A stretch of DNA of 64,000 nt from Sulfurimicrobium sp964384915 (GTDB lineage: Bacteria > Pseudomonadota > Gammaproteobacteria > Burkholderiales > Sulfuricellaceae): contig CAYLMA010000014.1 in the NCBI GenBank assembly GCA_964384915.1, positions 1 to 64,000 of the forward strand. The letters run 5' to 3'. The notes beneath the pieces are model-generated. The model was not told where the DNA came from. It was given only the letters and a program-made list of their open reading frames with translations, and did no database searches. Shown piece after piece: positions 1-7,859 of the stretch; the stretch's first letter is position 1, and the number at the start of each line of letters is the position of its first letter. Both the position numbers and the translations under genes were made by a program.

Positions 1-60
1 TGGTATTCAGCCGTTGGCTGCATGACTGAGGCGACAACTACCTTGACGCGCGCCGCTCCC

Positions 61-80
61 CTTTTCACTCCTTTTCACTC
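61..80. repeat. tandem 10-base direct repeat
   Basis: The ten bases at 61-70 (CTTTTCACTC) are repeated exactly at 71-80, about 85 bases upstream of the toxin-antitoxin genes. No function can be assigned; it could be a chance slippage product. Confidence 0.6.
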
Positions 81-120
81 GTCCTCGGAAGCGGGGATGG
101 CGCTGTAGGCGGAGCGGCGC

Positions 121-158
121 CTTATGATATACTTTTTATAACGTATACCCACAAGGAG
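121..158 (+). promoter_or_regulatory. putative promoter/operator of the toxin-antitoxin pair
   Basis: An AT-rich stretch contains GATATAC at 126-132 and the palindrome GTATAC at 143-148, followed by a strong ribosome binding site AAGGAG at 153-158, six bases before the ATG at 165. AbrB-type antitoxins usually bind palindromes in their own promoter, so autoregulation here is an inference. No clear -35 box was identified. Confidence 0.4.
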
Positions 159-164
159 CCGATC

Positions 165-407
165 ATGCATGTCGCAAAATGGGGCAATTCCCTCGCCGTC
201 AGACTTCCTGCCGCGCTCGTGCAGGCACTTGACCTGAAGGAAGGCGAAGAAATCGATCTCCACGCGATTGATGCCAGAACCTTCGAAGTTTCAAAAAAGC
301 CCGGAGCAAAGGAACTCCTTGCCCGCTTGCGCCAGTTCCGCGGCCGCCTGCCATCCGATTTTCACTTCGACCGCCTTGAGGCCAACGAGCGGGATCACGG
401 CAATTGA
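165..407 (+). CDS. AbrB/MazE-family antitoxin
   Basis: This 80-residue protein has the N-terminal swapped-hairpin SpoVT-AbrB DNA-binding signature (KWGNSLAVRLP at residues 5-15, then a hydrophobic stretch and KEGEEIDL). The remaining C-terminal 35 residues are charged, as expected for a toxin-neutralising tail. The ATG is supported by AAGGAG at 153-158. Its stop overlaps the start of the PIN-domain gene by four bases (TTGA), the usual sign of translational coupling in VapBC-like pairs. By family knowledge it should bind the toxin and repress the shared promoter. It lies in the AT-richer accessory region at the left edge. Confidence 0.85.
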   Translation: MHVAKWGNSLAVRLPAALVQALDLKEGEEIDLHAIDARTFEVSKKPGAKELLARLRQFRGRLPSDFHFDRLEANERDHGN

Positions 408-799
408 GCGTGGCTTTCATCGACAGCAACGTGATCCTGTATTTGCTGTCCGCAGATCCCGCCAAGGCCGATCGCGCCGAAGCCATACTGAATGAAGGCG
501 GCGTCATCAGCGTGCAGGTGCTCAACGAAATCGTATCCGTTTGTCTGCACAAGCTGAAAATGCCATGGGAGGAAATCGACTGCCTGCTGCTCGCCGTCAA
601 GGCCGCATGTGATGTCGTTCCTCTGACGGTGGAATCACACGAAAAAGCGGTCGAGATTTCCAGGCGTTACCAGATATCGTTCTACGACGCCCATATTTGC
701 GCGTCCGCCATCCTGGCCGGAGCGGAAATCGTGCTCTCGGAAGATATGCAGGGTGGCATGAATATCGACGGGATGAGCATCAGAAACCCGTTCCGGTAA
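404..799 (+). CDS. PIN-domain ribonuclease toxin (VapC-like)
   Basis: The 131-residue product starts FIDSNVILYLLS, the first acidic strand of a PIN domain (D7). It also has NEIVSV (E about 44) and YDAHICASAI (D about 98), so the acidic residues that coordinate the metal are all present. PIN toxins cleave RNA, often tRNA, when freed from the antitoxin. The start used is TTG at 404, inside the antitoxin stop; a GTG at 410 in the same frame is an alternative. The pair looks complete and intact. The exact RNA target cannot be read from sequence. Confidence 0.85.
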   Translation: MSVAFIDSNVILYLLSADPAKADRAEAILNEGGVISVQVLNEIVSVCLHKLKMPWEEIDCLLLAVKAACDVVPLTVESHEKAVEISRRYQISFYDAHICASAILAGAEIVLSEDMQGGMNIDGMSIRNPFR

Positions 800-1393
800 T
801 TCCCAGTGGGTAACGTTAACCCTCCGCTCTTACTCCTACGCACCAACCGATAATCACTTTCGCCCCACAAGCGTCAGTCAGCTTGATTGCAGCAAGCGTC
901 TGCTCCTCGGCCTTACCGGATGCTGGCGATTTCCTGAAATGGCTATCGAGATAGCCTTCTGCGATGTCCGCTTACTACTTTTTCGAACCGTTACTTCCGC
1001 TCCGAAGCGGTCAATCGTCTTCCTACAAAGCGTACGCATGAATTAATCGATGTTTTAAGTTGGTTGCTCTTGAGTACATATTCATTGCCGTTCATCGTGG
1101 ATGAATGTTGCTCTCAAAATCACAGATGTCGGTTGGGCAGCTGTCTCCATATCCAGCCATTCCTTCTGAAGTTGCCTGGATTTCACCACCATAACAATGT
1201 TCAACCCCAATTCGAGTAGTCTCACTCACCGTCATTTTTGACATATTGCCAGAATGCCATGACCATCGTGATGAATGCATAAATGATTAATACCAAGAAA
1301 TAATCATATTTATCTGGACGCGCAGAAAAATCGTTGCTATGATTCGCCTATCAGATGAGATTTTCCCGGAAAACATCACATTAAGAGGTTAAA
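800..1393. other. 594-base stretch without a recognisable gene
   Basis: No reading frame here has both a plausible start site and recognisable protein features. The only ORF of note is a short antisense one at 1092-1280 that resembles nothing. Composition is AT-richer than the core genome. The last bases carry AAGAGG just before the ATG at 1394. It may be remnant island DNA between the toxin-antitoxin module and the next cluster. Confidence 0.5.
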
Positions 1394-2242
1394 ATGGCCA
1401 AGACTGAACACAAAGAAGAATTGTTCGAAGATTTTTATCGTGCTGCCTTCAATTCCCTTGAGGCACTGGAGAACCAATTCGGCATCACTGGCGTTCTGGA
1501 TCAGGTATTCGGAGTCTACATCGACGATGAGCAAGCCAAATCCAAGCTGCGCTCATCACGAGCTTGGGCCACGCTTTCAACCCTCTACGACTACGCAGTA
1601 AATGGGCTGGATGGTGGCATTCACCCTACTGATATCGTGATTGATGGATCCGACGTTATCAAACTGGTTACTAGTGAAAACTGGTGGCCATCAGCGGAGT
1701 GGGATCACATTGTTGCGATGGGGGATGGCCGCTTCGGGCTGGATGATGGGCAATCGATCACGCTTCAAAAAGTGGCGCTTCTGGCCAATGTTGATGTGCG
1801 AACAGTGCGTAACGCTGTCAGTGCAGGCGATCTTGTTTCCATCAAGACGGATGACACGATCTTCATTGAAAACGCTTCGGCTCGTCGTTGGTTGTATGGC
1901 AGACGAGGGTTCAAACCCACTGTGATGGAGAATGCTGACAATTGTCTGCGCCTAGAGACTGTGGACAGTCCAGCAGCTTTTGGGGCGTTCCTAGTTAGCC
2001 AGCGCAATCGTATCGGACTGGATAGTGGAAAAGACAAGTTGGTCGTTTTCCACCCCAGCGTGACGCCGCAATCCATATCACAGCTAGAGGAGGGCATCTT
2101 TGTTCTACCCCTGGATGCGGCATTCCCCCTTGCTGACTTTTATCAAGTTGGTCGCAAGGAGTTTCTCGACTGCGTAATGCGAGTGTTCTTCTACAGGGAA
2201 ATGCGCATGCTTTCCGATGAATCGGTGAAAGAGGGGGATTAA
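1394..2242 (+). CDS. hypothetical protein with excisionase/MerR-like HTH
   Basis: This 282-residue protein is not one I can name. Residues about 122-178 read like a small winged helix-turn-helix of the excisionase/MerR kind: ITLQKVALLANVDVRTVRNA followed by a basic tail ending ARRWLYGRRGF. The N-terminal 100 residues are acidic and mostly helical, and there are no membrane segments. AAGAGG at 1384-1388 supports the ATG. The next gene starts three bases after its stop and the one after follows closely, so all three are probably one transcript. A DNA-binding or regulatory role for the cluster is an inference from the HTH alone. Confidence 0.7.
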   Translation: MAKTEHKEELFEDFYRAAFNSLEALENQFGITGVLDQVFGVYIDDEQAKSKLRSSRAWATLSTLYDYAVNGLDGGIHPTDIVIDGSDVIKLVTSENWWPSAEWDHIVAMGDGRFGLDDGQSITLQKVALLANVDVRTVRNAVSAGDLVSIKTDDTIFIENASARRWLYGRRGFKPTVMENADNCLRLETVDSPAAFGAFLVSQRNRIGLDSGKDKLVVFHPSVTPQSISQLEEGIFVLPLDAAFPLADFYQVGRKEFLDCVMRVFFYREMRMLSDESVKEGD

Positions 2243-2245
2243 AAA

Positions 2246-2518
2246 ATGAGATCACAGAGCCTGACAGAGCATGCACAGAAGCGCAAGCAACAACGTGGAG
2301 TTACTGACTTGCAAATCGAATTAATCCGTACATTTGGCGATGACCACTACCAAAAAGGCGGGTGCAGTCTGAGTTACATTTCCGAAAAGAAACTGACGCA
2401 ACTTCGCCATGCTCTCGATAAGCTGAATAATCTTGCATTGGTGAAGGAAGGCACCGAAAAAATTGTTTCTGTCATGCACATGGATCGGCGCATCCATAAG
2501 ATACGCTACGTTGCCTAA
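2246..2518 (+). CDS. small DUF4258-like protein
   Basis: The 90-residue product opens with LTEHAQKRKQQRGVTDLQI, matching the DUF4258 pattern of an early His, paired Arg residues and RG(I/V) followed by a helix. It ends with a short strand-rich tail (RRIHKIRYVA). DUF4258 proteins are small, frequent in mobile and toxin-like loci and related to the RelE/BrnT-like fold, so a toxin or nuclease-associated role is possible but not shown. It starts three bases after the upstream stop and is followed closely by the glycosylase-like gene. The family match is from pattern recognition only. Confidence 0.6.
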   Translation: MRSQSLTEHAQKRKQQRGVTDLQIELIRTFGDDHYQKGGCSLSYISEKKLTQLRHALDKLNNLALVKEGTEKIVSVMHMDRRIHKIRYVA

Positions 2519-2549
2519 ACTTTTTTACCTACTGAAGGGAGGTATCAAA

Positions 2550-3314
2550 TTGGAAAAACTACCTACTCACGGCCGTGTCGATTGCGACCGTTGTTTCAAA
2601 TCCAGTGGGCATATCGAATTCGACAAAACAATGCGCGCTGATAGTAATTGGCGCATCACCGCGAACTCGCTGGCATGGGGAAACGAAAATCCAGAGGTTA
2701 TCGTGCTTGGCTTCTCGAAAGGGCCGACGCAGGCTGGCGCCTTGGCTAAGGCGCCCCATGACGAGATCGCTTACAAGGGATCGCGAGGCAACATGGGCAA
2801 AATACTGAAACATGTTGGTCTGTTGACCCATCTTGCCGACGAAGATCTTGGGCACGCGGTCAGCCGTCTTATTGCAGATCGTAATGGTCGATTCCACTTT
2901 GGTTCGTTGATTCGCTGTGCCGTTGAGCAACATAAAAACGGAATCTGGATAGGTTCCGGTGGTGGTATGTTGGATAAATTCGTCGCTACATCCTTCGGCA
3001 AGGAAATCTCACAGAATTGCACAACACGATTTTTGAAAGACCTTCCCGGTCGAACTAAACTTATCTTGATGTTCGGCATGGGGTCAAAGCTGAACTATGT
3101 TCGCGAGTCGTTTGAGCTTTACAAGAAAGCGAGGGGCGGGGAATGGACGTGGCTTAACGATGTGGCCTATACAGATGGCAAGGTGGTCGTGGTTCACGTT
3201 GAACATTTCGCCTCACAGGGTGCACTGATTCCGCAATGGACGGGTGAACGTGACCACCCTCGCAGCCAATATGGAAAGATGGCTGCGCAAGCGGTCGCGT
3301 TATCGCTGTCGTAG
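2550..3314 (+). CDS. Fe-S uracil-DNA-glycosylase-superfamily-like protein
   Basis: I choose the TTG at 2550 because AAGGGAGG (2535-2542) stands at the right distance; an upstream ATG at 2463 would overlap the previous gene by 56 bases. The 254-residue product follows the outline of Fe-S uracil-DNA glycosylases. It has a CxxC at residues 12 and 15, the strand and loop PEVIVLGFSKG (48-58), GNMGKILKHVGL (80-91), a third Cys in SLIRC (123), a fourth in NCTTRFL (157), LILMFGMGSK (171-180) and HVEHFAS near 216-222 in place of the HPS loop. Four cysteines in this order are typical of family 4/5 enzymes. The catalytic motif is divergent, so activity on uracil is uncertain. Confidence 0.55.
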   Translation: MEKLPTHGRVDCDRCFKSSGHIEFDKTMRADSNWRITANSLAWGNENPEVIVLGFSKGPTQAGALAKAPHDEIAYKGSRGNMGKILKHVGLLTHLADEDLGHAVSRLIADRNGRFHFGSLIRCAVEQHKNGIWIGSGGGMLDKFVATSFGKEISQNCTTRFLKDLPGRTKLILMFGMGSKLNYVRESFELYKKARGGEWTWLNDVAYTDGKVVVVHVEHFASQGALIPQWTGERDHPRSQYGKMAAQAVALSLS

Positions 3315-3474
3315 ATAATGCTGGCAGGAAGTCGTGACTCTGCCACGCAGCCGTAAAAAGTGACGATGACCTCCTCCCCAATATTACAAACGGTCAGTAG
3401 CGTATCGGGTATTTCCTGACTGTACTGGCCAAGCAGCCGGGTTGATAGTAACGATCCTCAAGAGGTACAAAAGC

Positions 3475-3891
3475 ATGGCAAGCATGAATAGCACAACTCG
3501 CAAACAGATTATAGACGTGTGCAATAAGCAAGGGTTTTCTATCCAACTTAAAGCAGATGGCTCCGACCTATATGACAAGAACCTGGTCTTTCTCACGAAA
3601 AAATCGCTGAAGATTTTTATTAACCGGGAAACCGGGATCAATAAGTCTTCGGGGAACCCAAACTACCTGAAGATTGCGGTCCACCCGGAGCACTTCAAAG
3701 AGGGTCTCGTAAATCAGTCATTCGGTATTGAGAATTACCTGAACCAGCTGACGAAGATAAATCGCCATTCAAACAGTAATTACGTGGGCTTCCCAGTATA
3801 TGACGGAAACAATGAACCCTGTGGTAAATGCTATAAGGTTGATGGGCTGATAGCCCTTGAGAAATTACTGGTAGGCTTACAGGGTGTTTAG
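3475..3891 (+). CDS. hypothetical protein, island orphan
   Basis: The 138-residue product from the ATG at 3475, with AGAGG at 3461-3465 nine bases upstream, is soluble, lysine-rich and without signal peptide or membrane segments. It contains a CGKC pair near the C-terminus and a QSFGIENYLNQL helix. I do not recognise a family. Codon use and base composition are clearly AT-richer than the core genes (26 G+C in the 60 bases from 3541), which fits horizontal acquisition. It lies between the glycosylase-like gene and a truncated DUF262 gene, so an origin in a restriction/defence neighbourhood is possible but unproven. Confidence 0.6.
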   Translation: MASMNSTTRKQIIDVCNKQGFSIQLKADGSDLYDKNLVFLTKKSLKIFINRETGINKSSGNPNYLKIAVHPEHFKEGLVNQSFGIENYLNQLTKINRHSNSNYVGFPVYDGNNEPCGKCYKVDGLIALEKLLVGLQGV

Positions 3892-3959
3892 TTTCCCGAT
3901 AGCTGATTTGTAATGCCGATATTGATAGATAACGCGCCCCATGGTTAAGGGAAAAATGA

Positions 3960-4157
3960 ATACACATCATACGAAAACGGACGATTGCTGAAATGATCGC
4001 CAAGCTTAACAGTGAGTATTTCATCCCGGCTATCCAGCGCCCTTACGACTGGGAGGTCGAGCAGATCGAGAAGCTGTTCGATTCGATCACGAAAGAGTAT
4101 CCGATCAGCACGTTTTTGCTCTGGAACCCGCCCCTCACCCCCCTGTTGAAAACGTAA
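3960..4157 (+). pseudogene. truncated DUF262 (GmrS-like) gene, N-terminal fragment only
   Basis: The frame from 3960 (ATG at 3993) encodes TIAEMIAKLNSEYFIPAIQR, then PYDWE and a segment ending FLLWNP. This is the conserved N-terminal ParB-like nuclease/NTPase start of DUF262 proteins, found in GmrSD type IV restriction enzymes and DndB/Brx-type systems. Homology stops near 4123-4130 and the frame runs into the last codons of the opposite-strand reductase gene, whose stop is at 4135-4137. The rest of an expected 500-residue or longer protein is missing. It is a remnant marking the right edge of the island. Confidence 0.75.
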
Positions 4158-5151
4158 ACGCATCCGCGAAAAACTCGTCTTCCGGCAGGCCGCGTGCAAC
4201 AAACGCCTGCTTACCGGCCTCCACCATCTGCGGCGCGCCGCAGGCGTAAACCTGGTAGCCGGAGAGGTCGGCGAAATCGTCGAGGATGGCCTGATGCACC
4301 AGCCCGGTGCGGCCGGGCCAGTTGTCCTCGGGGAGCGGCTCGGACAGGACCGGGATGAAGGTGAAATTGGGATGTTCCTGCTGCCACTGCCCGGCCAGCT
4401 GCGGCAGGTAGAGGTCGCGCAGGCTGCGCGCGCCCCAGTAGAGCACCATTTCGCGCTTGCAGTGCGCCTGGAAGGCGTGTTCCAGAATGCCCTTGATGGG
4501 GGCGAAACCGGTGCCGCCGGCCATGAATATGATCGGCTTGCTGCTGTCCTCGCGCAGGAAGAAGCTGCCGTGCGGGCCCTCGAAGCGCAGGATGGCTTTT
4601 TCCTGCATGCTGTTGAACACCTGGTCGGTGAACGCGCCGCCGGGAATGTGGCGCACATGCAGTTGCAGGAATTCGTCGTCATGGGGCGCGTTGGCGAGCG
4701 AAAAACTGCGCCGCTTGCCGTCCTTGAGCAGGATGTCGATGTACTGCCCGGCAAGGAACTGCAGGCGTTCATTGGCCGGCAACTTGAGGTGCAGTATCAT
4801 CACGTCGTGCGCGATTTTTTCCATTTTCTGCACGCGGCACGGCATGGTTTTGACCGGGATGTCGCGCGCCGCTCCGACTTCCTTGCACTCGATCACCACG
4901 TCGGTAAGCGGTCTGGCGGTGCAGAACAGGGCCATGCCGGCGTGTTTCTCGGTTTCGCTGAGGGCGTTGTCCTGGTAATTTCCGTAATCCACCTGGCCCT
5001 GCAGAATTTTTCCCTTGCAACTGCCGCAGGCGCCGTTGCGGCATCCGTAAGGCAGGGCAAAGCCCTCGCGCAGCGCCGATTCCAGAATGGTTTCATGCTC
5101 CGGCGCGGAATATTGGTGGTTGCTGGGTTTGATGGTGACTTGAAATGACAT
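4135..5151 (-). CDS. 2Fe-2S ferredoxin/NAD(P)H-flavin reductase (CDP-6-deoxy-glucoseen reductase type)
   Basis: The 338-residue protein has an N-terminal plant-type ferredoxin with cysteines 37, 42, 45 and 77. A ferredoxin-reductase module follows, with the FAD motif RRSFSLAN and the NAD(P) loop AGGTGFAPIKG. Such proteins pass electrons from NAD(P)H through FAD to the 2Fe-2S centre and on to a partner oxygenase or dehydrase; in betaproteobacteria they are commonly annotated as CDP-6-deoxy-delta-3,4-glucoseen reductase. The ATG at 5151 follows AGGGTG; an upstream frame extension to 5181 seems unlikely. It is divergent from the SDR gene, 24 bases apart. The true electron acceptor cannot be told. 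Confidence 0.85.
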   Translation of the reverse strand: MSFQVTIKPSNHQYSAPEHETILESALREGFALPYGCRNGACGSCKGKILQGQVDYGNYQDNALSETEKHAGMALFCTARPLTDVVIECKEVGAARDIPVKTMPCRVQKMEKIAHDVMILHLKLPANERLQFLAGQYIDILLKDGKRRSFSLANAPHDDEFLQLHVRHIPGGAFTDQVFNSMQEKAILRFEGPHGSFFLREDSSKPIIFMAGGTGFAPIKGILEHAFQAHCKREMVLYWGARSLRDLYLPQLAGQWQQEHPNFTFIPVLSEPLPEDNWPGRTGLVHQAILDDFADLSGYQVYACGAPQMVEAGKQAFVARGLPEDEFFADAFTFSTGG

Positions 5152-5175
5152 GGGCACACCCTGATTAAGTGAAGA

Positions 5176-6051
5176 ATGCAAAAACTATTGATCATAGGTT
5201 ACGGCGACGTCGGCGTCCGGGCCGCGGCACTGCTGTCCCGGCGCTATCGCATTTACGCGCTGGCGCGCAACCCCGCGAGTGCCGAACGGGCCCGTGCAGA
5301 GGGCGTTACGCCCATTCCCGGGGATCTCGACCAGCCCGCCACTTTGGGGCGCCTGGGCGGCCTGGCGGACGCCGTGCTGCATTTTGCGCCGCCGCAGCGC
5401 CAGGGCCGGCGCGATCTGCGCACCCGCAACCTGCTTGCGGCCTTGGCGCGAGGCAAAATTTTACCACAGCGCCTGGTCTACATTAGCACCACCGGGGTGT
5501 ATGGCGATTGCCAGGGCGGCGAGGTGGACGAAATCCACCGCATCCGCCCGGCCACGGCCCGCGCGGTGCGGCGCGCCGACGCGGAAGCCGTCTTGCGGCG
5601 CTGGGGAAAGCGGCTCGGCGTCAAGGTGAGCATCCTGCGCGTGCCGGGCATTTATGCTGCCGGCCGCCTGCCGCTGGAGCGCTTGCAAAACCGCACCCCG
5701 GCACTGTGCGATGAGGATGACGGCTATACCAACCACATCCACGGCGACGATCTGGCGCGCATTGCCGCCGCCGCATTGGTCCGCGGATGTCCCAACAGGG
5801 TTTACAATGCCAGCGACGACGAGCCGATGAAAATGGCCGATTATTTCGACCTCGTGGCGGACCATTACCAGCTCGAGCGCCCGCACCGCATTTCCCGGCA
5901 GGAGGCAGAGCGGGTGATCTCTCCGGGCATGCTGTCCTACATGGCGGAGTCGCGCCGTATACTGAATCGCCGCGTCAAGCGAGAATTGAAAGTTAAACTG
6001 CAATACCCCGGCGTCCCACAAGGATTGAAAGGAATGACTCATGCAAGCTAA
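5176..6051 (+). CDS. NAD(P)-dependent SDR-family epimerase/dehydratase-like protein
   Basis: The 291-residue product begins with a Rossmann nucleotide-binding strand and glycine loop (LLIIGYGDVGVRAA). It carries YISTTGVYGDC, the strand with the active-site Ser/Thr region of extended SDRs, and later NHIHGDDLAR, a typical extended-SDR segment. The glycine loop is GxGxxG. The substrate is unknown; relatives act on nucleotide sugars or are annotated YeeZ-like. Its 3' end overlaps murI by 11 bases, so they are probably cotranscribed. The catalytic YxxxK is not evident, which weakens the case for a classical dehydrogenase. Confidence 0.75.
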   Translation: MQKLLIIGYGDVGVRAAALLSRRYRIYALARNPASAERARAEGVTPIPGDLDQPATLGRLGGLADAVLHFAPPQRQGRRDLRTRNLLAALARGKILPQRLVYISTTGVYGDCQGGEVDEIHRIRPATARAVRRADAEAVLRRWGKRLGVKVSILRVPGIYAAGRLPLERLQNRTPALCDEDDGYTNHIHGDDLARIAAAALVRGCPNRVYNASDDEPMKMADYFDLVADHYQLERPHRISRQEAERVISPGMLSYMAESRRILNRRVKRELKVKLQYPGVPQGLKGMTHAS

Positions 6052-6847
6052 TCCCGGCAACGCCATCGGCGTATTCGACTCCGGCGTCGGCGGATTGACC
6101 GTGGTGCGCGCCCTGATGGAACGCCTGCCGTTCGAGAACATCGTCTACTTCGGCGATACCGCGCGGGTGCCTTACGGCGTGAAATCGGTGGAAACCATTT
6201 CGCACTACACCCGTGAAATTGCCGAATTCCTGCTGCAGAAGCAGGTCAAGATGCTGATCATCGCCTGCAACACCATGGCTGCCGTGGCCTCGCAGGTGGT
6301 GAAGGATCTCTCCCCGGTGCCGGTGCTGGATGTGATCGACGCCGGCGCGCTGGGTGCCATTGCGGCCACCGAGCGCAGGCAGGTGGGCATCATCGGCACG
6401 CCCACCACCATCAACAGCAATGCCTACGCCCGCGCCATCCACCAGTACGAGCCGGATGTGCGCATTTTTTCCCAGGCCTGCCCGCTGTTCGTGCCGCTGG
6501 TGGAGGAAGGCTGGCTCGACCACCCCGTCACCCGCCTCACCGCCCAGGAATACCTCAAGCCGGTGCTGGCGCAAGGGATCGACACCATGGTCCTGGGCTG
6601 CACCCACTACCCTCTGCTCAAGCCCTTGCTGCAGGAGGTGGCGGGCAACGGCGTGAAACTGGTGGATTCGGCCGAAGCCATGGCGGAGGAAACGGCCGCG
6701 CTGCTGGCCGAGCTCAATCTGGCAAACCCGCAACGCGGCCAGCCGGACTACCAGTTCTTTGTCACGGACGTGCCGCTGCGCTTCCAGACCATAGGCGAAC
6801 GCTTTCTCGGGCGCACGCTGTCCAATGTTCATGTAGTGAAATGGTAA
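6041..6847 (+). CDS. murI: glutamate racemase
   Basis: This 268-residue enzyme converts L-glutamate to D-glutamate for peptidoglycan. Both catalytic cysteines are present, in IIACNTMA (C76) and VLGCTHYPLL (C187). The N-terminal IGVFDSGVGGLTV and GDTARVPYG signatures are intact. Length matches the family. The start overlaps the SDR gene, and a MoaD-like gene follows 12 bases later. Nothing unusual is seen, and confidence is high. Confidence 0.97.
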   Translation: MQANPGNAIGVFDSGVGGLTVVRALMERLPFENIVYFGDTARVPYGVKSVETISHYTREIAEFLLQKQVKMLIIACNTMAAVASQVVKDLSPVPVLDVIDAGALGAIAATERRQVGIIGTPTTINSNAYARAIHQYEPDVRIFSQACPLFVPLVEEGWLDHPVTRLTAQEYLKPVLAQGIDTMVLGCTHYPLLKPLLQEVAGNGVKLVDSAEAMAEETAALLAELNLANPQRGQPDYQFFVTDVPLRFQTIGERFLGRTLSNVHVVKW

Positions 6848-6859
6848 CGGAGCTTACGA

Positions 6860-7105
6860 ATGGCCAAGATATTGTACTTTTCCACTCTCGCAGATCGTCT
6901 CGGCACAACCGCCGAGGAACTGAAACTTCCGCCCAGCGTGCAGGATCTGCGCGGCCTCTTGGTTTTTTTGCGCAAACGCGGAGAAGAGTGGCCGGTGTAC
7001 CTGATCGATGACAGGATCCAGGCCACGGTCAACAAGAATTTTGTCGAACTGGACGCCGGGATCAACGATAAGGACGAGATCGGCCTGATGCTGAGCCGCC
7101 GCTAA
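6860..7105 (+). CDS. MoaD/ThiS-family beta-grasp protein lacking the terminal Gly-Gly
   Basis: The 81-residue product has the beta-grasp outline of MoaD/ThiS: ILYFSTLADRLGTTAEELKL, an LRGLLVFLRKRG helix and VNKNFVELDAGINDKDEIGL. It ends LMLSRR, so the C-terminal diglycine that MoaD and ThiS need for adenylation and thiocarboxylation is absent. It therefore probably does not carry sulfur for molybdopterin or thiamine synthesis. No moa or thi gene lies nearby. It follows murI by 12 bases and converges with fxsA, seven bases away. A protein-binding role is possible. Confidence 0.75.
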   Translation: MAKILYFSTLADRLGTTAEELKLPPSVQDLRGLLVFLRKRGEEWPVYLIDDRIQATVNKNFVELDAGINDKDEIGLMLSRR

Positions 7106-7112
7106 CGCAAGA

Positions 7113-7520
7113 TCACTTCAGGCGCTTGTCCTCTTCGCGCTGCCACTCCCCTTCGATAATGACCTCCTCTTCCCTGGCATCACGGGCCAGCGGGGGAGGC
7201 GCTTTGGGGCGCGGCAACAGCAGCAGGATGAGGGCCAGGACATCGCTGATCACGCCGGGGAATATCAGCAGCACGCCGGCAAACAGGGTGCGCAGGCTGT
7301 CCAGCATGGCGTAGCCCAGCGGCTGGCCGGACTGGAGCGAGGAAAACAGGCGGCCGAACATGGCCAGCCGCTCTTCCTGGATCAGGGTCCAGCCTGCTAC
7401 CGCGCTCAGGATCAGCCAGGGCAGCAGCCACCAGCCGATAGCGTCAGCCAGCCGGAACATGACAAATATCTCAAGCGCCGGGAAACTGAGTAAAATCAAA
7501 AAAACGAATAACAATTGCAT
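7113..7520 (-). CDS. fxsA: FxsA-family membrane protein
   Basis: This 135-residue protein shows the FxsA pattern: FVFLILLSFPALEIFVMF (first membrane segment), a second segment WWLLPWLILSAVAGWTLI, then a third around LLIFPGVISDVLALILLLLP and a charged tail (REEEVIIEGEWQREEDKR). In E. coli FxsA reduces exclusion of phage T7 by the F plasmid through interaction with PifA; its ordinary cellular role is unclear. Its ATG at 7518-7520 is divergent from cutA, whose ATG begins at 7527, so the two promoters must lie within each other's coding regions. Confidence 0.85.
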   Translation of the reverse strand: MQLLFVFLILLSFPALEIFVMFRLADAIGWWLLPWLILSAVAGWTLIQEERLAMFGRLFSSLQSGQPLGYAMLDSLRTLFAGVLLIFPGVISDVLALILLLLPRPKAPPPLARDAREEEVIIEGEWQREEDKRLK

Positions 7521-7526
7521 GGGGTT

Positions 7527-7859
7527 ATGGAACCTTTACTAGTCATCACCAATTTGCCGGACCAGGAAAGCGCACAGCGCATGGCGGAAATTTTGATTTC
7601 CCGGCGTCTGGCTGCCTGCGTTAACATACTGGCGCCCTGCACCTCGGTTTACCGCTGGCAGGGCCAGGTCGAAACGGCCCAGGAAATCCCGCTTCTGATT
7701 AAAACACTGGCGATTCATTACAGCAAGGTGGAAACCGCCATACGGCAGCAGCACCCTTATGAACTTCCAGAAATCATTGCAGTCCCACTTCACGCCGGCT
7801 TACCTGAATATCTCGCATGGATACAGGCAGAAACCAATAACAACGAGGAGCAACACTAA
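7527..7859 (+). CDS. cutA: CutA-family divalent cation tolerance protein
   Basis: The 110-residue product carries the CutA signature: LVITNLPDQESAQRMAEILI, RRLAACVNILAPCTSVYRWQ and HPYELPEIIAVPL, with length typical of the family. CutA forms very stable trimers of ferredoxin-like fold; a direct role in copper tolerance is debated. The ATG at 7527 gives the normal N-terminus; a TTG at 7515 would add four residues and overlap fxsA. Its stop directly abuts the dsbD start at 7860, an arrangement also known for cutA-dsbD in E. coli, where the two are cotranscribed. Confidence 0.92.
   Translation: MEPLLVITNLPDQESAQRMAEILISRRLAACVNILAPCTSVYRWQGQVETAQEIPLLIKTLAIHYSKVETAIRQQHPYELPEIIAVPLHAGLPEYLAWIQAETNNNEEQH

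Noticed and set aside
1092..1280. Short antisense ORF in the island gap
   Set aside because: No ribosome binding site, no family features, AT-rich composition; likely chance.
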